The notes: generated by a model from the sequence alone, not told the origin. Counted from the first letter of the stretch, positions 20,637-30,421 are shown. The stretch is DNA of 64,000 nt from Streptomyces sp. TLI_146 (GCF_002846415.1 NZ_PJMX01000001.1:5766001-5830000); one strand, 5' to 3'. Translations and numbers: made by a program.

Positions 20637-21665
20637 TCAGCGGACGGTCTTGGGGTCGAGTGCGTCCCGGACCGAATCCCCGAGCAGGTTGAAGGCGACG
20701 ACGAAGATCAGCATCGCGATGCCGGGGAAGAACATGAAGGTGACGTCGGACTCGAAGTACGAGGCGCCCGACTGGAAAAGCAGCCCCCAGTCCGGGGTCG
20801 GTGGCTGGATACCGACGCCCAGAAAGGAAAGTCCCGCCTCCGCGGTGACATTGGCCGGAAGCAGGAGTGTGGCCTGAACGAGAACGGTCGACCAGATGTT
20901 CGGCAGGACTTCCTTGCGGATGATCCGCCAGTTCGAGGCGCCGCTGAGTCTGGCGGCCTCGATGAACTCGCGCTCGCGCAGCGAAAGCACCTGGGCCCGC
21001 ACCAGCCGGCCCACCACCATCCACCCGAGCAGGAACTGCACCAGGATCAGTGCCACGATCCGCACATATGTGGGCTCCTCGTCCCGGGGAGAGACGAACA
21101 GCGCCACGATCACCGGGGTGAAGGCGATGAAGAACAACTGCTGCGGGAACGACAGCATCAGGTCCGAGAACCGGCCCAGGAAGTAGTCGACCTTGCCGTG
21201 CATATAGCCCTGGACCAGGCCGATCAGCACCCCGGTCACCACCGAGACGACGGTGACCGCCAGCGAGATGAACAGCGAGGTCCGGATCCCGTAGATCAAC
21301 AGCGTGAACACATCGCGGCCCAGGTTCGGTTCGACGCCGAACCAGAAGTCCGCGTCGACGCCGCCGTTGGGCTTCAGCGGAATGCCGTAGCTGTTCAGCA
21401 GCCCGCGGTCCTGACCGTAGAGCTGATAAGGATCTTTGCCGTACAGCTTCGCGATCAAGGGTGCCGCGAAAGCGATGAGAATGAAGGCGAGCACCGTGAC
21501 CGCGCAGGCGATGCCCACCCGGTCGCGTTTGAATCTCGCCCAGGCGAGAGAGCCGGGAGAGCGTCCAATGAGTTCGGTCGCCGTCAGTCCCGTGCCCGTT
21601 CCGGAATCCCCGCCGGGTGGCAGAGGATCAGTTGGTTCTGTGGCGGCCTGGGTTGAACTCGTCAT
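20637..21665 (-). CDS. bldKA: BldK-type oligopeptide importer permease, OppC-like
   Basis: A 342-residue BPD_transp_1/OppC_N permease and first gene of the leftward operon. A Pro/Gly/Thr-rich cytoplasmic tail precedes the first helix (GIACAVTVLAFILIAFAAPL). The coupling loop is REFIEAARLSGASNWRIIRK and the C-terminus is DSVRDALDPKTVR. The ATG before TSSTQAATEP is preferred; an ATG at 21731 would add 22 residues. Neither has a clear ribosome site. A permease as the first gene, with the lipoprotein second, is the bldK hallmark and differs from the two rightward operons. Confidence 0.75.
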   Translation of the reverse strand: MTSSTQAATEPTDPLPPGGDSGTGTGLTATELIGRSPGSLAWARFKRDRVGIACAVTVLAFILIAFAAPLIAKLYGKDPYQLYGQDRGLLNSYGIPLKPNGGVDADFWFGVEPNLGRDVFTLLIYGIRTSLFISLAVTVVSVVTGVLIGLVQGYMHGKVDYFLGRFSDLMLSFPQQLFFIAFTPVIVALFVSPRDEEPTYVRIVALILVQFLLGWMVVGRLVRAQVLSLREREFIEAARLSGASNWRIIRKEVLPNIWSTVLVQATLLLPANVTAEAGLSFLGVGIQPPTPDWGLLFQSGASYFESDVTFMFFPGIAMLIFVVAFNLLGDSVRDALDPKTVR

Positions 21666-22110
21666 CGCGCATAGCCCCCGCACCGAGAGAGTCGAACGGC
21701 GCCCGAAGGCGTCATTGATTGACCGGAACATTCATGGGCCCGGCCTTGTGCGTCAAGAGGTTTGAGCATGCTTGTGTGTGATCACGGGAGAACTTGGCAC
21801 AAGATTTCGCACATCGAGGCGACTACGTGCTTGACAGGGCGGCGGAGCGGGCGACATGACTCCATAAATGCCCATCAATTTCGTTAACAAGCAGGCAACT
21901 TGACTGACGCAACACCGATATACGAACGCGTCACGCTGAACACCGTACGGCCGTGCGGGTGCCGTAGGCCGACCGGGACCGTCAAGTCGCCCCGGTCGGC
22001 CGCCCGTGCCACGCCCGGGTCACGCACCCCTCTTGTCCATCCGAGCACCGCGGGTGGAGGATTCGCCCGAGCAGGCGCTCGCCACGCCAACCGGGGGGAC
22101 GGCAAGGGGC
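21666..22110. promoter_or_regulatory. Divergent promoter region of the bldK-type operon and a membrane protein
   Basis: About 440 bases without a convincing gene. On the leftward strand, an AT-rich patch near 21870-21900 offers ttgtta with tatgga 18 bases on, and ttgacg occurs near 21757. On the rightward strand a consensus -35 ttgaca at 21831-21836 is followed 18 bases later only by a poor catgac. All assignments are by inspection and tentative. Confidence 0.35.
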
Positions 22111-23172
22111 ATGACGCAGCCACAGACACTCACGGCCGGGGCCAGACTGACCGGGGCACTCCTGTGTGCCTTCCTCGCGCTGGTCACGGCCGCCTGGATC
22201 GCCCGTGACATCCACGCCGCCCGCAGCATGAGCGACCTCGGGTGGTTCTGGACCGGCGTCCCCAAGCGCGGCGGCCGCGCCCCGCTGACCACCGGCATCC
22301 TCGACCCGGTCCTGCTCCTGGTCTACGCGGTGGCGGCCGCGGTCGTGCCCCGCTCCCCGTCCGCCGCGGCCGTGCTGTGCAGCGTCGGGGCGGTCACCGC
22401 GGCGCTGCGGGTCTCCTCGCTGTGGGTGCTGCACGACGACTGGACGGACTCGACCGCCCTGCACGATCTGCACCGGCGGGCGGTGCTCAGTACCTTCGGG
22501 GCCCTCGCGGCCGGGCTCGCCCTGGTGATCACGGCCGCCGCCGGACGCAGACCCGACACCGCCCCGGGCCCCAGGACGCGGGCCCGGCCCGGCGCGGGCG
22601 CCGGGACCACCGCGTTCCTGCTGCTCGGCGCGGCCGGTCTGGTGGCGGTGGCCTGGGAGATCTACTGGGCCGTGGAACTGCCCGGCGACGTGTACGAGAG
22701 GCGGTTCACCGGCAAGCACCTGCCGCTGCTGTGGGTGCCCGGCGGCTGGGCGGCCCTCGTCATCGCGGCGATCGCCCTGACGGCAGCGGGCGGCGGCCTC
22801 GCACGGGCCGGCTACGTACGGCCGCTCGGTCTGATCGCGGCCGCCTTCCTCGTCTCCTCCGGCGCCATCGGGATCGCCCTGGCCGTGCGGTTCGACCTGC
22901 TCGACCACTTCGGGGACGCGGAGACGAGTGCCCAGTTGCAGGTGGTGACGTGGTTCTTCCAGCTGGCGGCGGGCCTCGCGCTGATCCCGGTGCTCGCCCG
23001 GCGCGGCCCCGACGACCCGGCGGGCGTGCCCGGGACGCCGTGGTCCCCGGCCTATCCGCCGTACGCGCCCCACCCGCCGCAGGGGCCGCAGGACAGCCAC
23101 GGCGGCTTCGGCCCGCCGCCCCAGGGCTTCGGGCCGCCCCCGCCGCCCTCCTCCCCGCCGCCAGGCTGGTGA
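22111..23172 (+). CDS. Polytopic membrane protein of unknown function
   Basis: A 353-residue protein with roughly six to eight hydrophobic helices (for example ALLCAFLALVTAAWIA near the start and AALVIAAIALTAAG in the middle). A cytoplasmic-looking Pro/Gly/Tyr-rich tail of about 45 residues (YPPYAPHPPQGPQ and similar) closes it. The start is the ATG of MTQPQTLTAG after a gggg-rich site. I do not recognise a catalytic domain. It converges on the S9 peptidase gene with 26 bases between the stops. Confidence 0.7.
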   Translation: MTQPQTLTAGARLTGALLCAFLALVTAAWIARDIHAARSMSDLGWFWTGVPKRGGRAPLTTGILDPVLLLVYAVAAAVVPRSPSAAAVLCSVGAVTAALRVSSLWVLHDDWTDSTALHDLHRRAVLSTFGALAAGLALVITAAAGRRPDTAPGPRTRARPGAGAGTTAFLLLGAAGLVAVAWEIYWAVELPGDVYERRFTGKHLPLLWVPGGWAALVIAAIALTAAGGGLARAGYVRPLGLIAAAFLVSSGAIGIALAVRFDLLDHFGDAETSAQLQVVTWFFQLAAGLALIPVLARRGPDDPAGVPGTPWSPAYPPYAPHPPQGPQDSHGGFGPPPQGFGPPPPPSSPPPGW

Positions 23173-23198
23173 GGCACGCGGGCGGCGGGGAAGGGGAC

Positions 23199-25337
23199 TC
23201 AGATCCCCAACGAGCGCTTCAGGAAGTCCACTTGGAGCAGCAGAAGGTTCTCCGCCACCTGCTCCTGCGGGGTCATATGCGTCACGCCCGTCAGCGGCAG
23301 CACCTCGTGGGGGCGTCCGGCGGCGAGCAGGGCCGAGGAGAGCCGCAGGGTGTGCGCGGCCACCACGTTGTCGTCGGCCAGACCGTGGATGAGCATCAAC
23401 GGCCGGTGCTGCTCGGCCGCTTGGGACAGCCCGGAGTCGGTGACCAGCGAGTTCGCCTCGTACACCGAGGGGCTGCCCTGCGGGTCGCCGAGGTAGCGCT
23501 CGGTGTAGTGGGTGTCGTAGAGGCGCCAGTCGGTCACCGGCGCGCCCGCGATCCCCGCGTGGAAGACGTCGGGCCGGCGCAGCACCGCGAGCGCGGAGAG
23601 ATAGCCGCCGTAGGACCAGCCGCGCATCGCCACCCGGCCCAGATCCAGCGGGAAGCTGCCCGCGAGGCCGTGCAGCGCCTCGATCTGGTCGTCGAGGGTG
23701 AGCGTGAAGTCGTCCCGGATCGCCTTCTCCCAGCCGGGGGAGCGGCCGGGGGCGCCGCGCCCGTCGGCCACGATCACCGCGAAGCCCTGGTCCGCGAACC
23801 ACTGCGAGGTGAGATGGGCGTTGTGGGCGGCGTAGACACGCCCGCCGTGGGGGCCGCCGTACGGGTCCATCAGCACGGGAAGAGGACCGTCCGATTCCGA
23901 GTATTCGGTGGGGAGCAGCACGGCGCATGGGATCCGCCGTGCGCCCCCCTCGGTCAGCCGGACCCGGGCCGTGAGCACGGGGGTCTCCGCGTACGACTCG
24001 ACCACCGCGACCGGCTTGCCGTCCCGTTCCACCCGGACCGTGGTGCCCGGGCTGTCCGGACGGGCCGAAGTGAGAACCGTCACCGGTCCGCCCCGGACCG
24101 CCGAGTGCACCCCGGCACCCTCCGAAACCCGCTCGATACCCAGCTCATTGACCCGGTACACATGGATCTCTCCGGTTTCGGGAGCACGGGCCGCCTCGCC
24201 GGCCGACGCCGAGACCAGGATGTCGTCGTCCCCGATGTCGAGCACGGCCCGGATCTGCAGCTGCCCTCCGGTCAGCGGACGGTCGCCCGCCGTGAGCACG
24301 CGCGCCCCGCCCTCGTCCGCGATCCGCACCAGCCGTCCGTCCGGCGCCCAGGCCGGGACGCCGGGGAAAAGATCGAGCCATACCGCGTCCTCGTCCGCGT
24401 GCACCGTCCGGGTCGTCCCGGAAGCGGTGTCGGTGGTGTCGACGGTCAGGTGCAGCTGCACCCGCTGGTCCCTGGCCTGCACCAGGAGCAGCGGCGCCCC
24501 CGCCGCCGACCAGTGCACCCGCGCCAGATACGGGTAGCGCGACCGGTCCCAGACGATCTCGGTCCGGGAGCCGTCGAGCCGGTACAGGAACAGCCGCACC
24601 TCGGCGTTGGGCGTGCCCGCCGCCGGATAGGCGACCCGCTGCGGCTCACGGTCGGGGTTGGCCGGGTCGGAGATCCACCAGCGCCGCACGGGGCTCTCGT
24701 CGGCCCGCGCCACGAGCAGCGCGTCCCCGTCGGGGGACCACCAGTAGCCGCGCGGGCGGTCCATCTCCTCGGCCGCGATGAACTCCGCGAGCCCGTAGGT
24801 GATCTCCGGCGACTCCGGCTCGGCCAGCGCCCGGTCGCCCTCGCCGTCCGCTCCGGTGACCCGCAGGGCGCCCCGCGCCACATAGGCCACCAGGCGCCCG
24901 TCGGGCGACGGCCTCGGGTCGATCACCGGGCCGGGAACGGGCAGTTCACGGGTGGTCCCGGCGCGCAGCTCGGCCGTGAACAGGCGCCCCGAGAGCGCGA
25001 AGGCGGCCAGCTCCACCGCCGCGTCCGTCGCATAGCCGACGATGCCCGCGCCGCCCTCGCGGCTGCGCTCGCGCCGCGCCTTCTCCTCCTCCGACAGCTC
25101 CTCCGAGGCGCCGCCGAGGAGCGCCCGGGGGTCCGCCGCGAGCCGTTCGCGCGCGCCGTCCGCCAGATCGAGCACCCAGAGGCTGTTGGCCGGATCCGTA
25201 CCCCCTGGCGCCCTCAGAAAGGCCACCCGGCTGCCGTCCGGGGCCACCGTGAAAGCGCGGGGCGCACCGAGCGTGAAGCGCTGGGTCCTGGCGTACTGAC
25301 GGGGAAACGAGGTCTTTCCGGGGGCAATTGAGGTCAT
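23199..25337 (-). CDS. S9 family peptidase (dipeptidyl peptidase IV / prolyl oligopeptidase type)
   Basis: A 712-residue serine peptidase without a signal peptide, so probably cytoplasmic. An N-terminal beta-propeller (DPPIV_N-like, with repeated SPDG/APDG-type turns) is followed by the alpha/beta hydrolase domain. The nucleophile is in GWSYGGYLS (Ser near 575); Asp (HGLADDNV) and His (THMTPQE) follow in the expected order. Lying beside three peptide importers, it is a good candidate for trimming imported peptides, though that link is inference. A -10-like taggtt six bases before the ATG suggests a leaderless mRNA. Confidence 0.92.
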   Translation of the reverse strand: MTSIAPGKTSFPRQYARTQRFTLGAPRAFTVAPDGSRVAFLRAPGGTDPANSLWVLDLADGARERLAADPRALLGGASEELSEEEKARRERSREGGAGIVGYATDAAVELAAFALSGRLFTAELRAGTTRELPVPGPVIDPRPSPDGRLVAYVARGALRVTGADGEGDRALAEPESPEITYGLAEFIAAEEMDRPRGYWWSPDGDALLVARADESPVRRWWISDPANPDREPQRVAYPAAGTPNAEVRLFLYRLDGSRTEIVWDRSRYPYLARVHWSAAGAPLLLVQARDQRVQLHLTVDTTDTASGTTRTVHADEDAVWLDLFPGVPAWAPDGRLVRIADEGGARVLTAGDRPLTGGQLQIRAVLDIGDDDILVSASAGEAARAPETGEIHVYRVNELGIERVSEGAGVHSAVRGGPVTVLTSARPDSPGTTVRVERDGKPVAVVESYAETPVLTARVRLTEGGARRIPCAVLLPTEYSESDGPLPVLMDPYGGPHGGRVYAAHNAHLTSQWFADQGFAVIVADGRGAPGRSPGWEKAIRDDFTLTLDDQIEALHGLAGSFPLDLGRVAMRGWSYGGYLSALAVLRRPDVFHAGIAGAPVTDWRLYDTHYTERYLGDPQGSPSVYEANSLVTDSGLSQAAEQHRPLMLIHGLADDNVVAAHTLRLSSALLAAGRPHEVLPLTGVTHMTPQEQVAENLLLLQVDFLKRSLGI

Positions 25338-25349
25338 GGGGCGAACCTA
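25338..25349 (-). promoter_or_regulatory. Leaderless-type -10 for the S9 peptidase
   Basis: taggtt (25344-25349, minus strand) ends six bases before the ATG. No ribosome site is present. Confidence 0.5.
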
Positions 25350-25539
25350 GCGGCACCCGTCCGCACCTGCTCGTACGTGGGGGGTGTGCGCCCCTTGTGC
25401 GCCCGTGCACCGATCAATGCGTTCCGCCGGATAGTTATGATCCATAGTGGGGGGTGGGTATGACTCTGCATGCCCCCTGGCACGCTGCTCTGCCCCTACC
25501 GACTGGCTCTGCCCGACCGACAGATGGAGGTGAACCGCC

Positions 25540-25734
25540 GTGGCACTCTCGATTTCGGCGGTGGTGCTGCTGGCGATCATCGTCTTCCTGCTGGTCAGGA
25601 AGTCCGGGCTGAAGGCCGGACACGCGGTGGTCTGCACTCTGCTCGGCTTCTACCTCGCCAGCTCGTCCATGGCCCCCACCATCAACGACCTCTCCAACAA
25701 CGTCGCGGGCATGATCAGCGACATCAAGTTCTGA
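25540..25734 (+). CDS. Small membrane-associated protein, 64 residues
   Basis: A GTG start has a strong ggaggt site eight bases upstream. The protein opens with one hydrophobic helix (SISAVVLLAIIVFLLV), then a basic RKSGLKAGH turn, a second hydrophobic stretch, and a polar tail ending MISDIKF. A terminator-like hairpin follows. I do not know a function; its place next to mshB may be conserved in Streptomyces, which I cannot test here. Confidence 0.75.
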   Translation: MALSISAVVLLAIIVFLLVRKSGLKAGHAVVCTLLGFYLASSSMAPTINDLSNNVAGMISDIKF

Positions 25735-25769
25735 CGGTCGCGCCGCCGCCCGGCGCGGCCGGGGGATCC

Positions 25770-25796
25770 GAGGCATGCCGTGGTGCGGCATGCCTC
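25770..25796 (+). terminator. Terminator of the 64-residue protein gene
   Basis: Perfect 11-bp stem gaggcatgccg / cggcatgcctc with a 5-base loop. It ends two bases before the mshB -10 hexamer. Confidence 0.65.
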
Positions 25797-25797
25797 G

Positions 25798-25810
25798 TAG
25801 GCTGTCCCGT
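25798..25810 (+). promoter_or_regulatory. Leaderless-type -10 for mshB
   Basis: taggct followed by seven bases and the ATG; no ribosome site is present. Confidence 0.55.
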
Positions 25811-26701
25811 ATGACGGATCTCCCCGCCCGCCGGCTGCTCCTGGTGCACGCCCACCCCGACGACGAGTCGATCAACAACGGCGCCACCATGGCCCGCTAT
25901 GCCGCCGAGGGCGCGCTGGTCACGCTGGTGACCTGCACCCTGGGCGAGGAGGGCGAGGTCATCCCGGCGGACCTGGCGCACCTCACCGCCGACCGCGAGG
26001 ACCGCCTCGGCGCCCACCGCGTCGGCGAACTCGCGGCCGCGATGAAGGAGCTCGGGGTCACCGACCACCGCTTCCTCGGCGGCCCCGGCCGCTTCCGCGA
26101 CTCCGGGATGATGGGCCTGGAGCAGAACCACCGCCCGGGCGCCTTCTGGAACACCGACGTGGACGACGCGGCCCCCCACCTGGTCGAGGTGATCCGCGAG
26201 GTCCGCCCGCAGGTCCTGGTGACCTACGACCCGGACGGCGGGTACGGCCACCCCGACCACATCCAGGCCCACCGGGTGGCGACGCGCGCCGCCGAACTGG
26301 CCGCCGACCCCGCGTACCGCCCCGACCTCGGCGAGCCGCACACCGTCGCCAAGACCTACTGGAACCGGGTGCCCCGCTCGGTGGCCGAGGCCGGTTTCGC
26401 GCGGCTGCGCGCCTCCGGGTCCTCCTTCCCGGGGATCGCCGACATCGGCGACATCCCGGGCGTCGTCGAGGACGCGCGGATCACCGCCGAGATCGACGGC
26501 ACCGCCCACGCCGGGGCCAAGGCCGCCGCGATGCGCGCGCACGCCACGCAGATCGCCGTGGACGGCCCGTTCTTCGCGCTCTCCAACGACCTGGGCCAGC
26601 CGCTCTTCCCGGTCGAGTACTACGAGTTGGTCGACGGCGAGTCCGGGGCCCCGGCCGGAGAGCGCGAGCACGACCTGTTCGCCGGGGTGGACGCCCGATG
26701 A
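25811..26701 (+). CDS. mshB: GlcNAc-Ins deacetylase MshB (mycothiol biosynthesis)
   Basis: A 296-residue zinc deacetylase of the PIG-L/LmbE family. It removes the acetyl group from GlcNAc-inositol, the second enzymatic step to mycothiol, the actinobacterial low-molecular-weight thiol. The metal and catalytic motif VHAHPDDES is at residues 12-20, and the third zinc ligand lies in YGHPDHIQAH. CTLGEEGEVIP and GGPGRFRDSGM are MshB-specific. The length is normal. The stop overlaps the next gene's start (atga), so the two are cotranscribed. Confidence 0.95.
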   Translation: MTDLPARRLLLVHAHPDDESINNGATMARYAAEGALVTLVTCTLGEEGEVIPADLAHLTADREDRLGAHRVGELAAAMKELGVTDHRFLGGPGRFRDSGMMGLEQNHRPGAFWNTDVDDAAPHLVEVIREVRPQVLVTYDPDGGYGHPDHIQAHRVATRAAELAADPAYRPDLGEPHTVAKTYWNRVPRSVAEAGFARLRASGSSFPGIADIGDIPGVVEDARITAEIDGTAHAGAKAAAMRAHATQIAVDGPFFALSNDLGQPLFPVEYYELVDGESGAPAGEREHDLFAGVDAR

Positions 26702-27102
26702 GCACTTCGTCCCGTACGTCCGCTCCGTCCGTCAACTCCCGTACGGCGGGCGCCCGCCCCGGGCGGATCGCCGCCTTCGCGGGCCTGTTCGTACTCGGCG
26801 CGCTCACCGGGGCCGCCGGCGCCCTGGTCCAAGCCGGCTGGTTCCCCGGCGGGTTGCTGCTCTCGCTGGCCGCCGCGGCCGGACTCTTCTACGTCGGTAC
26901 GCACCTGACGGGCAGCCGGGGCGGGGTCGGTGCGGCGGGCGGGGGATGGCTGGTTGCCGTGCTGTTCCTGACCGCCACCCGGCCGGAGGGCGACTTCGTC
27001 TTCGGTGCCGGGCTCGGCTCGTACGTCTTCCTGCTCGGCGGGATGGCCGCGGCTGTGATCTGTGCCACGGTCGGCGTCCTGGTGCAACCGCCCCGCGATT
27101 AG
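26698..27102 (+). CDS. Small polytopic membrane protein, mshB partner
   Basis: A 134-residue protein with about four hydrophobic segments (IAAFAGLFVLGALTGAAGAL, LLLSLAAAAGLFYVG, GGWLVAVLFLT, YVFLLGGMAAAVICATVGVL) and a Ser/Thr/Arg-rich N-terminus. It overlaps mshB by four bases. It resembles DUF6113-type Streptomyces membrane proteins, by memory only. No catalytic residues are recognised. Confidence 0.75.
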   Translation: MSTSSRTSAPSVNSRTAGARPGRIAAFAGLFVLGALTGAAGALVQAGWFPGGLLLSLAAAAGLFYVGTHLTGSRGGVGAAGGGWLVAVLFLTATRPEGDFVFGAGLGSYVFLLGGMAAAVICATVGVLVQPPRD

Positions 27103-27285
27103 CTCCGACTTGGCAAGTGACGTGCGCGGTCGCGGCGGCGCAGTACAGGGTGTGGTGCCCTGCTTCCCCGGGCCGTCCCGTGCTTCTCGGCGGCGGCCAG
27201 TATGGTGGTGCGCGCCGCCGAGCCCCCCGCACAGAGGAATTCGAGACAAGAGCGGGTGGCGGAGCCGATCGGGAGAGAACCTGCC

Positions 27286-29340
27286 TTGAGTCGTGAAACT
27301 GACAGTTCGACCTCCGGCCCCCAGGGGCGCGGCGGAGCTGCGTACCCGTCGGGTACCCCGCCGTACGGAACGCCGCACTCTCCGGCGCACGACGCCCCGG
27401 AAGCCGCCGCCGTCGAGCCGGACGAGCCGAAGACCGAGACCACGCTGACGACGCGGATCCGGATCAACATCCCCGGGTCCCGGCCCATCCCGCCGGTCGT
27501 GATGAGAACGCCCGTCAGCGACGCCGACAAGGCGTCCGCCGCCGAGAGCGAGCGCGCCCAGGCCGCCGAGGCCCAGGAGGCGGCCGCGGCCGCCGAGCCC
27601 GCGGCCGAGGAGAAGCCCGCCAGCGACTGGTTCGCGCCACGCAAGGCGGGTTCCGGTGCGACCCCGCCGTCCGGCACGCCGCGCCAGAACCTCCCGTACT
27701 TCTCGGACGGCCCGCAGGGCGCGCCCGCCGACGGCCCGGCCACCGGCGCGGACGCCTTCGGCAACGGCACCGGCCCCCGCGCCGACGGCGGGGACTTCGC
27801 CCCGGCCCCCGACGCCAACGGCTTCCGGCCCGGCCCGGCCGCGGCCAACGGCTCGGCCCGCTCCGCGCTCGCCGGGAACGGCGGCCCCGCCGGGCCCACC
27901 ACCGGCCCGGTCACCGGCACCGCGGCCCTGCCCACCCGCCCGGTCGGCAGCCGCAAGGGCCAGCAGCGGCTGGGCGGCGCGCCCGGCCCGCAGAGCACCC
28001 CGAGCCACGGGACCCCGGTCCCGGGTGCGCAGGGTCCCGGCGGTACGCCGAGTCACGGCACCCCGGTGCTGGGCACCCAGGGCGTGCGGCCCGGGCCCGT
28101 GGCGCCGGCCGTGCCCCGGATGTCCGACGACACCGCGATCCTGACCCCGCAGGCCCCGGCCCCGGTGCCGGGGGCCGGGAGCGGTGGGAGCACTCCGGCC
28201 CCGCCGGCAGGACATGTCTCCGGGGACACGCTGACCAGCGGGATCCCTGTCGTACCGGCGGAGAACCGTTCCGCGTTCGGGCCCGGCGGCGCGGGCACCG
28301 GGCCCGACCTCACGCCGCGGCTGCCGGACGGGCCGCGCGCGGCGGAGGAGCCGCCCGCCCCGGCCCGTACGAGCGCGCCCGCGCCCGCCAAGAAGAAGGG
28401 CCGCTCCAAGCTGGTCCTGCTCGGCGTCGCGGCCTTCACCCTCGCCGGTGTCGCGTACGGCGCGGGTCTGCTGCTCAACCACTCCGAGGTCCCCAAGGGC
28501 ACCACGGTCCTGGGCGTCGACATCGGCGGCGGCAGCAAGGAGCAGGCCGTCGCCAAGCTCGACGCCACGCTCGGCAAGCGCGCGGCGCAGCCGCTGCGGC
28601 TCACCGTCGACGGCAAGAAGGAGACGCTCGCGCCCGACAAGGCGGGGCTCACCTTCGACGGCCAGGCGACCGTGCGCAACGCGGCGGGCAGCGACTACAA
28701 CCCGGTCTCCGTGATCTCCTCCCTCTTCGGCGGCAAGCGCGTCGCCGAGCCGGTCATCCCGGTCGACGAGGAGAAGCTGGGCGTCGCGCTGACCGACCTC
28801 GCGGGCGCCTCGGGCTCGGCGGTCGAGGGCACGATCAAGTTCGTCCCGGGCAAGGCCGTGGCCGTACCCGGCAAGGCGGGCAAGACGCTCGACGTCAACC
28901 GCTCGATGATCTCGGTCAAGGACGCCTACCGGGCGCAGGTGGAGACGGGCAGGCCCAACGAGGTGCAGCTGCCGGTCGCCGCCCGCCAGCCGACCATCAC
29001 CCAGGCCGAGATCGACCGGGCGATGAACGAGTTCGCCAAGCCCGCGATGTCCAACCTGATCACCGTCAAGGCGGGCGGCAAGCAGATCAACTTCGGCCCG
29101 CTGAAGTCGCTCCCGAAGATCCTTTCGATGAAGCCGATCCAGGGCAAGCTGGTCGAGGTCTACGACAAGAAGGCCATCGAGCAGCTCATGGGCAGCACCT
29201 TCAACGGGGTGATGATCACCAAGGGCGACGGCCAGAAGCACCAGCTGTCGTCCGACGACGTGGCCAAGGCGATGCAGAGCGCGCTGCGCGGCAAGACGCC
29301 GGCGGAGCGCAGCGTGACGATCGACCTGAACGCCAGCTGA
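27286..29340 (+). CDS. Membrane-anchored envelope protein with PG_binding_4 domains
   Basis: A 684-residue protein. The first ~360 residues are disordered, rich in Pro, Gly, Ala and Thr, and include tandem TPSHGTPV units. A single membrane helix (LVLLGVAAFTLAGVAYGAG) leads to an extracytoplasmic part with two PG_binding_4-like repeats (TTVLGVDIGGGSKEQAVAKL and following). The C-terminus lacks the VanW or L,D-transpeptidase domain often attached to such repeats. The start is taken as TTG with gggagag upstream (SRETDSSTSG); an in-frame GTG at 27256 is less well placed. It probably contacts the cell wall. Confidence 0.75.
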   Translation: MSRETDSSTSGPQGRGGAAYPSGTPPYGTPHSPAHDAPEAAAVEPDEPKTETTLTTRIRINIPGSRPIPPVVMRTPVSDADKASAAESERAQAAEAQEAAAAAEPAAEEKPASDWFAPRKAGSGATPPSGTPRQNLPYFSDGPQGAPADGPATGADAFGNGTGPRADGGDFAPAPDANGFRPGPAAANGSARSALAGNGGPAGPTTGPVTGTAALPTRPVGSRKGQQRLGGAPGPQSTPSHGTPVPGAQGPGGTPSHGTPVLGTQGVRPGPVAPAVPRMSDDTAILTPQAPAPVPGAGSGGSTPAPPAGHVSGDTLTSGIPVVPAENRSAFGPGGAGTGPDLTPRLPDGPRAAEEPPAPARTSAPAPAKKKGRSKLVLLGVAAFTLAGVAYGAGLLLNHSEVPKGTTVLGVDIGGGSKEQAVAKLDATLGKRAAQPLRLTVDGKKETLAPDKAGLTFDGQATVRNAAGSDYNPVSVISSLFGGKRVAEPVIPVDEEKLGVALTDLAGASGSAVEGTIKFVPGKAVAVPGKAGKTLDVNRSMISVKDAYRAQVETGRPNEVQLPVAARQPTITQAEIDRAMNEFAKPAMSNLITVKAGGKQINFGPLKSLPKILSMKPIQGKLVEVYDKKAIEQLMGSTFNGVMITKGDGQKHQLSSDDVAKAMQSALRGKTPAERSVTIDLNAS

Positions 29341-29376
29341 TCGGTCCGCACCCCGGCCGACCCGCGGTCATGTGCC

Positions 29377-29409
29377 CGGCCCCCGTACGCCCCAGGCGTA
29401 CGGGGGCCG
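29377..29409 (+). terminator. Terminator after the PG_binding_4 protein gene
   Basis: Perfect 15-bp stem (cggcccccgtacgcc and complement) with a 3-base loop. Confidence 0.8.
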
Positions 29410-29497
29410 TGTCATGCCGTCCGTATGACATCTGTCATCCGGTACTCACGACACCCGGCACTGCCCCCGCCCGGGCCCCGCGGGCGAATCTTGGGGC

Positions 29498-30421
29498 ATG
29501 ACCACAACCACCTCCACCTCCACTTCCGTGGTGAGCTTCGCGCATGTGAGCAAGAGCTACGGCGACGTCCACGCCGTCGCCGACCTCTCCCTGGAGCTGC
29601 ACCCCGGCGAGACGGTCGCGCTCCTCGGGCCGAACGGCGCGGGCAAGTCGTCCACGCTCGACCTGCTGCTCGGGCTGCGGGGCGTCGACTCGGGCGCCGT
29701 GCGCCTCTTCGGCACCACGCCCGAGCAGGCCATCAAGGACGGCCGGGTCGGCGCGATGCTCCAGAGCGGCGGTCTGATGGAGGAGGTCAAGGTCCGCGAG
29801 CTGGTCAAGCTCGCCTGCGATCTGCACCCGCGTCCGCACCCCGTCCAGGAGGTCCTGGACCGCGCGGGCATCGCGCAGATCGCCGACCGGATGGTCAACA
29901 AGCTCTCCGGCGGCCAGGAGCAGCGCGTCCGCTTCGCGCTCGCGACCGCCGGTGCCAACGACCTGATCGTCCTGGACGAGCCGACCACGGGCATGGACGT
30001 CACCGCCCGCCAGGCGTTCTGGGCGACCATGCGCGAGCAGGCGCAGCAGGGCCGTACGGTCCTGTTCGCCACGCACTACCTGGAGGAGGCGGACGCGATC
30101 GCGGACCGCGTCCTGGTCCTGCACAAGGGCCGGCTGCTCGCCGACGGCACCGCCTCCGCGATCAAGGCGAAGGCCGGCGCCCGCCGGATCGCCTTCGACC
30201 TGGAGGGCGCCATCGACGAGGCCGTGCTGCGCGAGCTGCCCTTCCTGACCTCGTTCGACGTCTCGGGCCGCACGGTCCGCCTCCAGTCCACCGACGCCGA
30301 CGCCACCGTCCACGCGCTCTACGGGCTGAGCCTGTACCCCCGCAACCTCGAAGTCGCGGGCCTCGGCCTGGAGCAGGCCTTCGTCGCCATCACCGAGGCC
30401 GAGGAGGCCAGGACCCGATGA
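29498..30421 (+). CDS. ABC exporter ATPase, DrrA/CcmA type
   Basis: A 307-residue ATPase with Walker A GPNGAGKSS at 44-52, signature LSGGQEQR, Walker B LIVLDEPTTGMD and H-loop FATHYLEEAD, followed by the C-terminal domain typical of DrrA-like drug or lipid exporters. The ATG overlaps no ribosome site; gaatct six bases upstream is a weak leaderless -10. The stop overlaps the permease start, and sensor kinase genes follow, so it is likely a signal-linked exporter. Confidence 0.92.
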   Translation: MTTTTSTSTSVVSFAHVSKSYGDVHAVADLSLELHPGETVALLGPNGAGKSSTLDLLLGLRGVDSGAVRLFGTTPEQAIKDGRVGAMLQSGGLMEEVKVRELVKLACDLHPRPHPVQEVLDRAGIAQIADRMVNKLSGGQEQRVRFALATAGANDLIVLDEPTTGMDVTARQAFWATMREQAQQGRTVLFATHYLEEADAIADRVLVLHKGRLLADGTASAIKAKAGARRIAFDLEGAIDEAVLRELPFLTSFDVSGRTVRLQSTDADATVHALYGLSLYPRNLEVAGLGLEQAFVAITEAEEARTR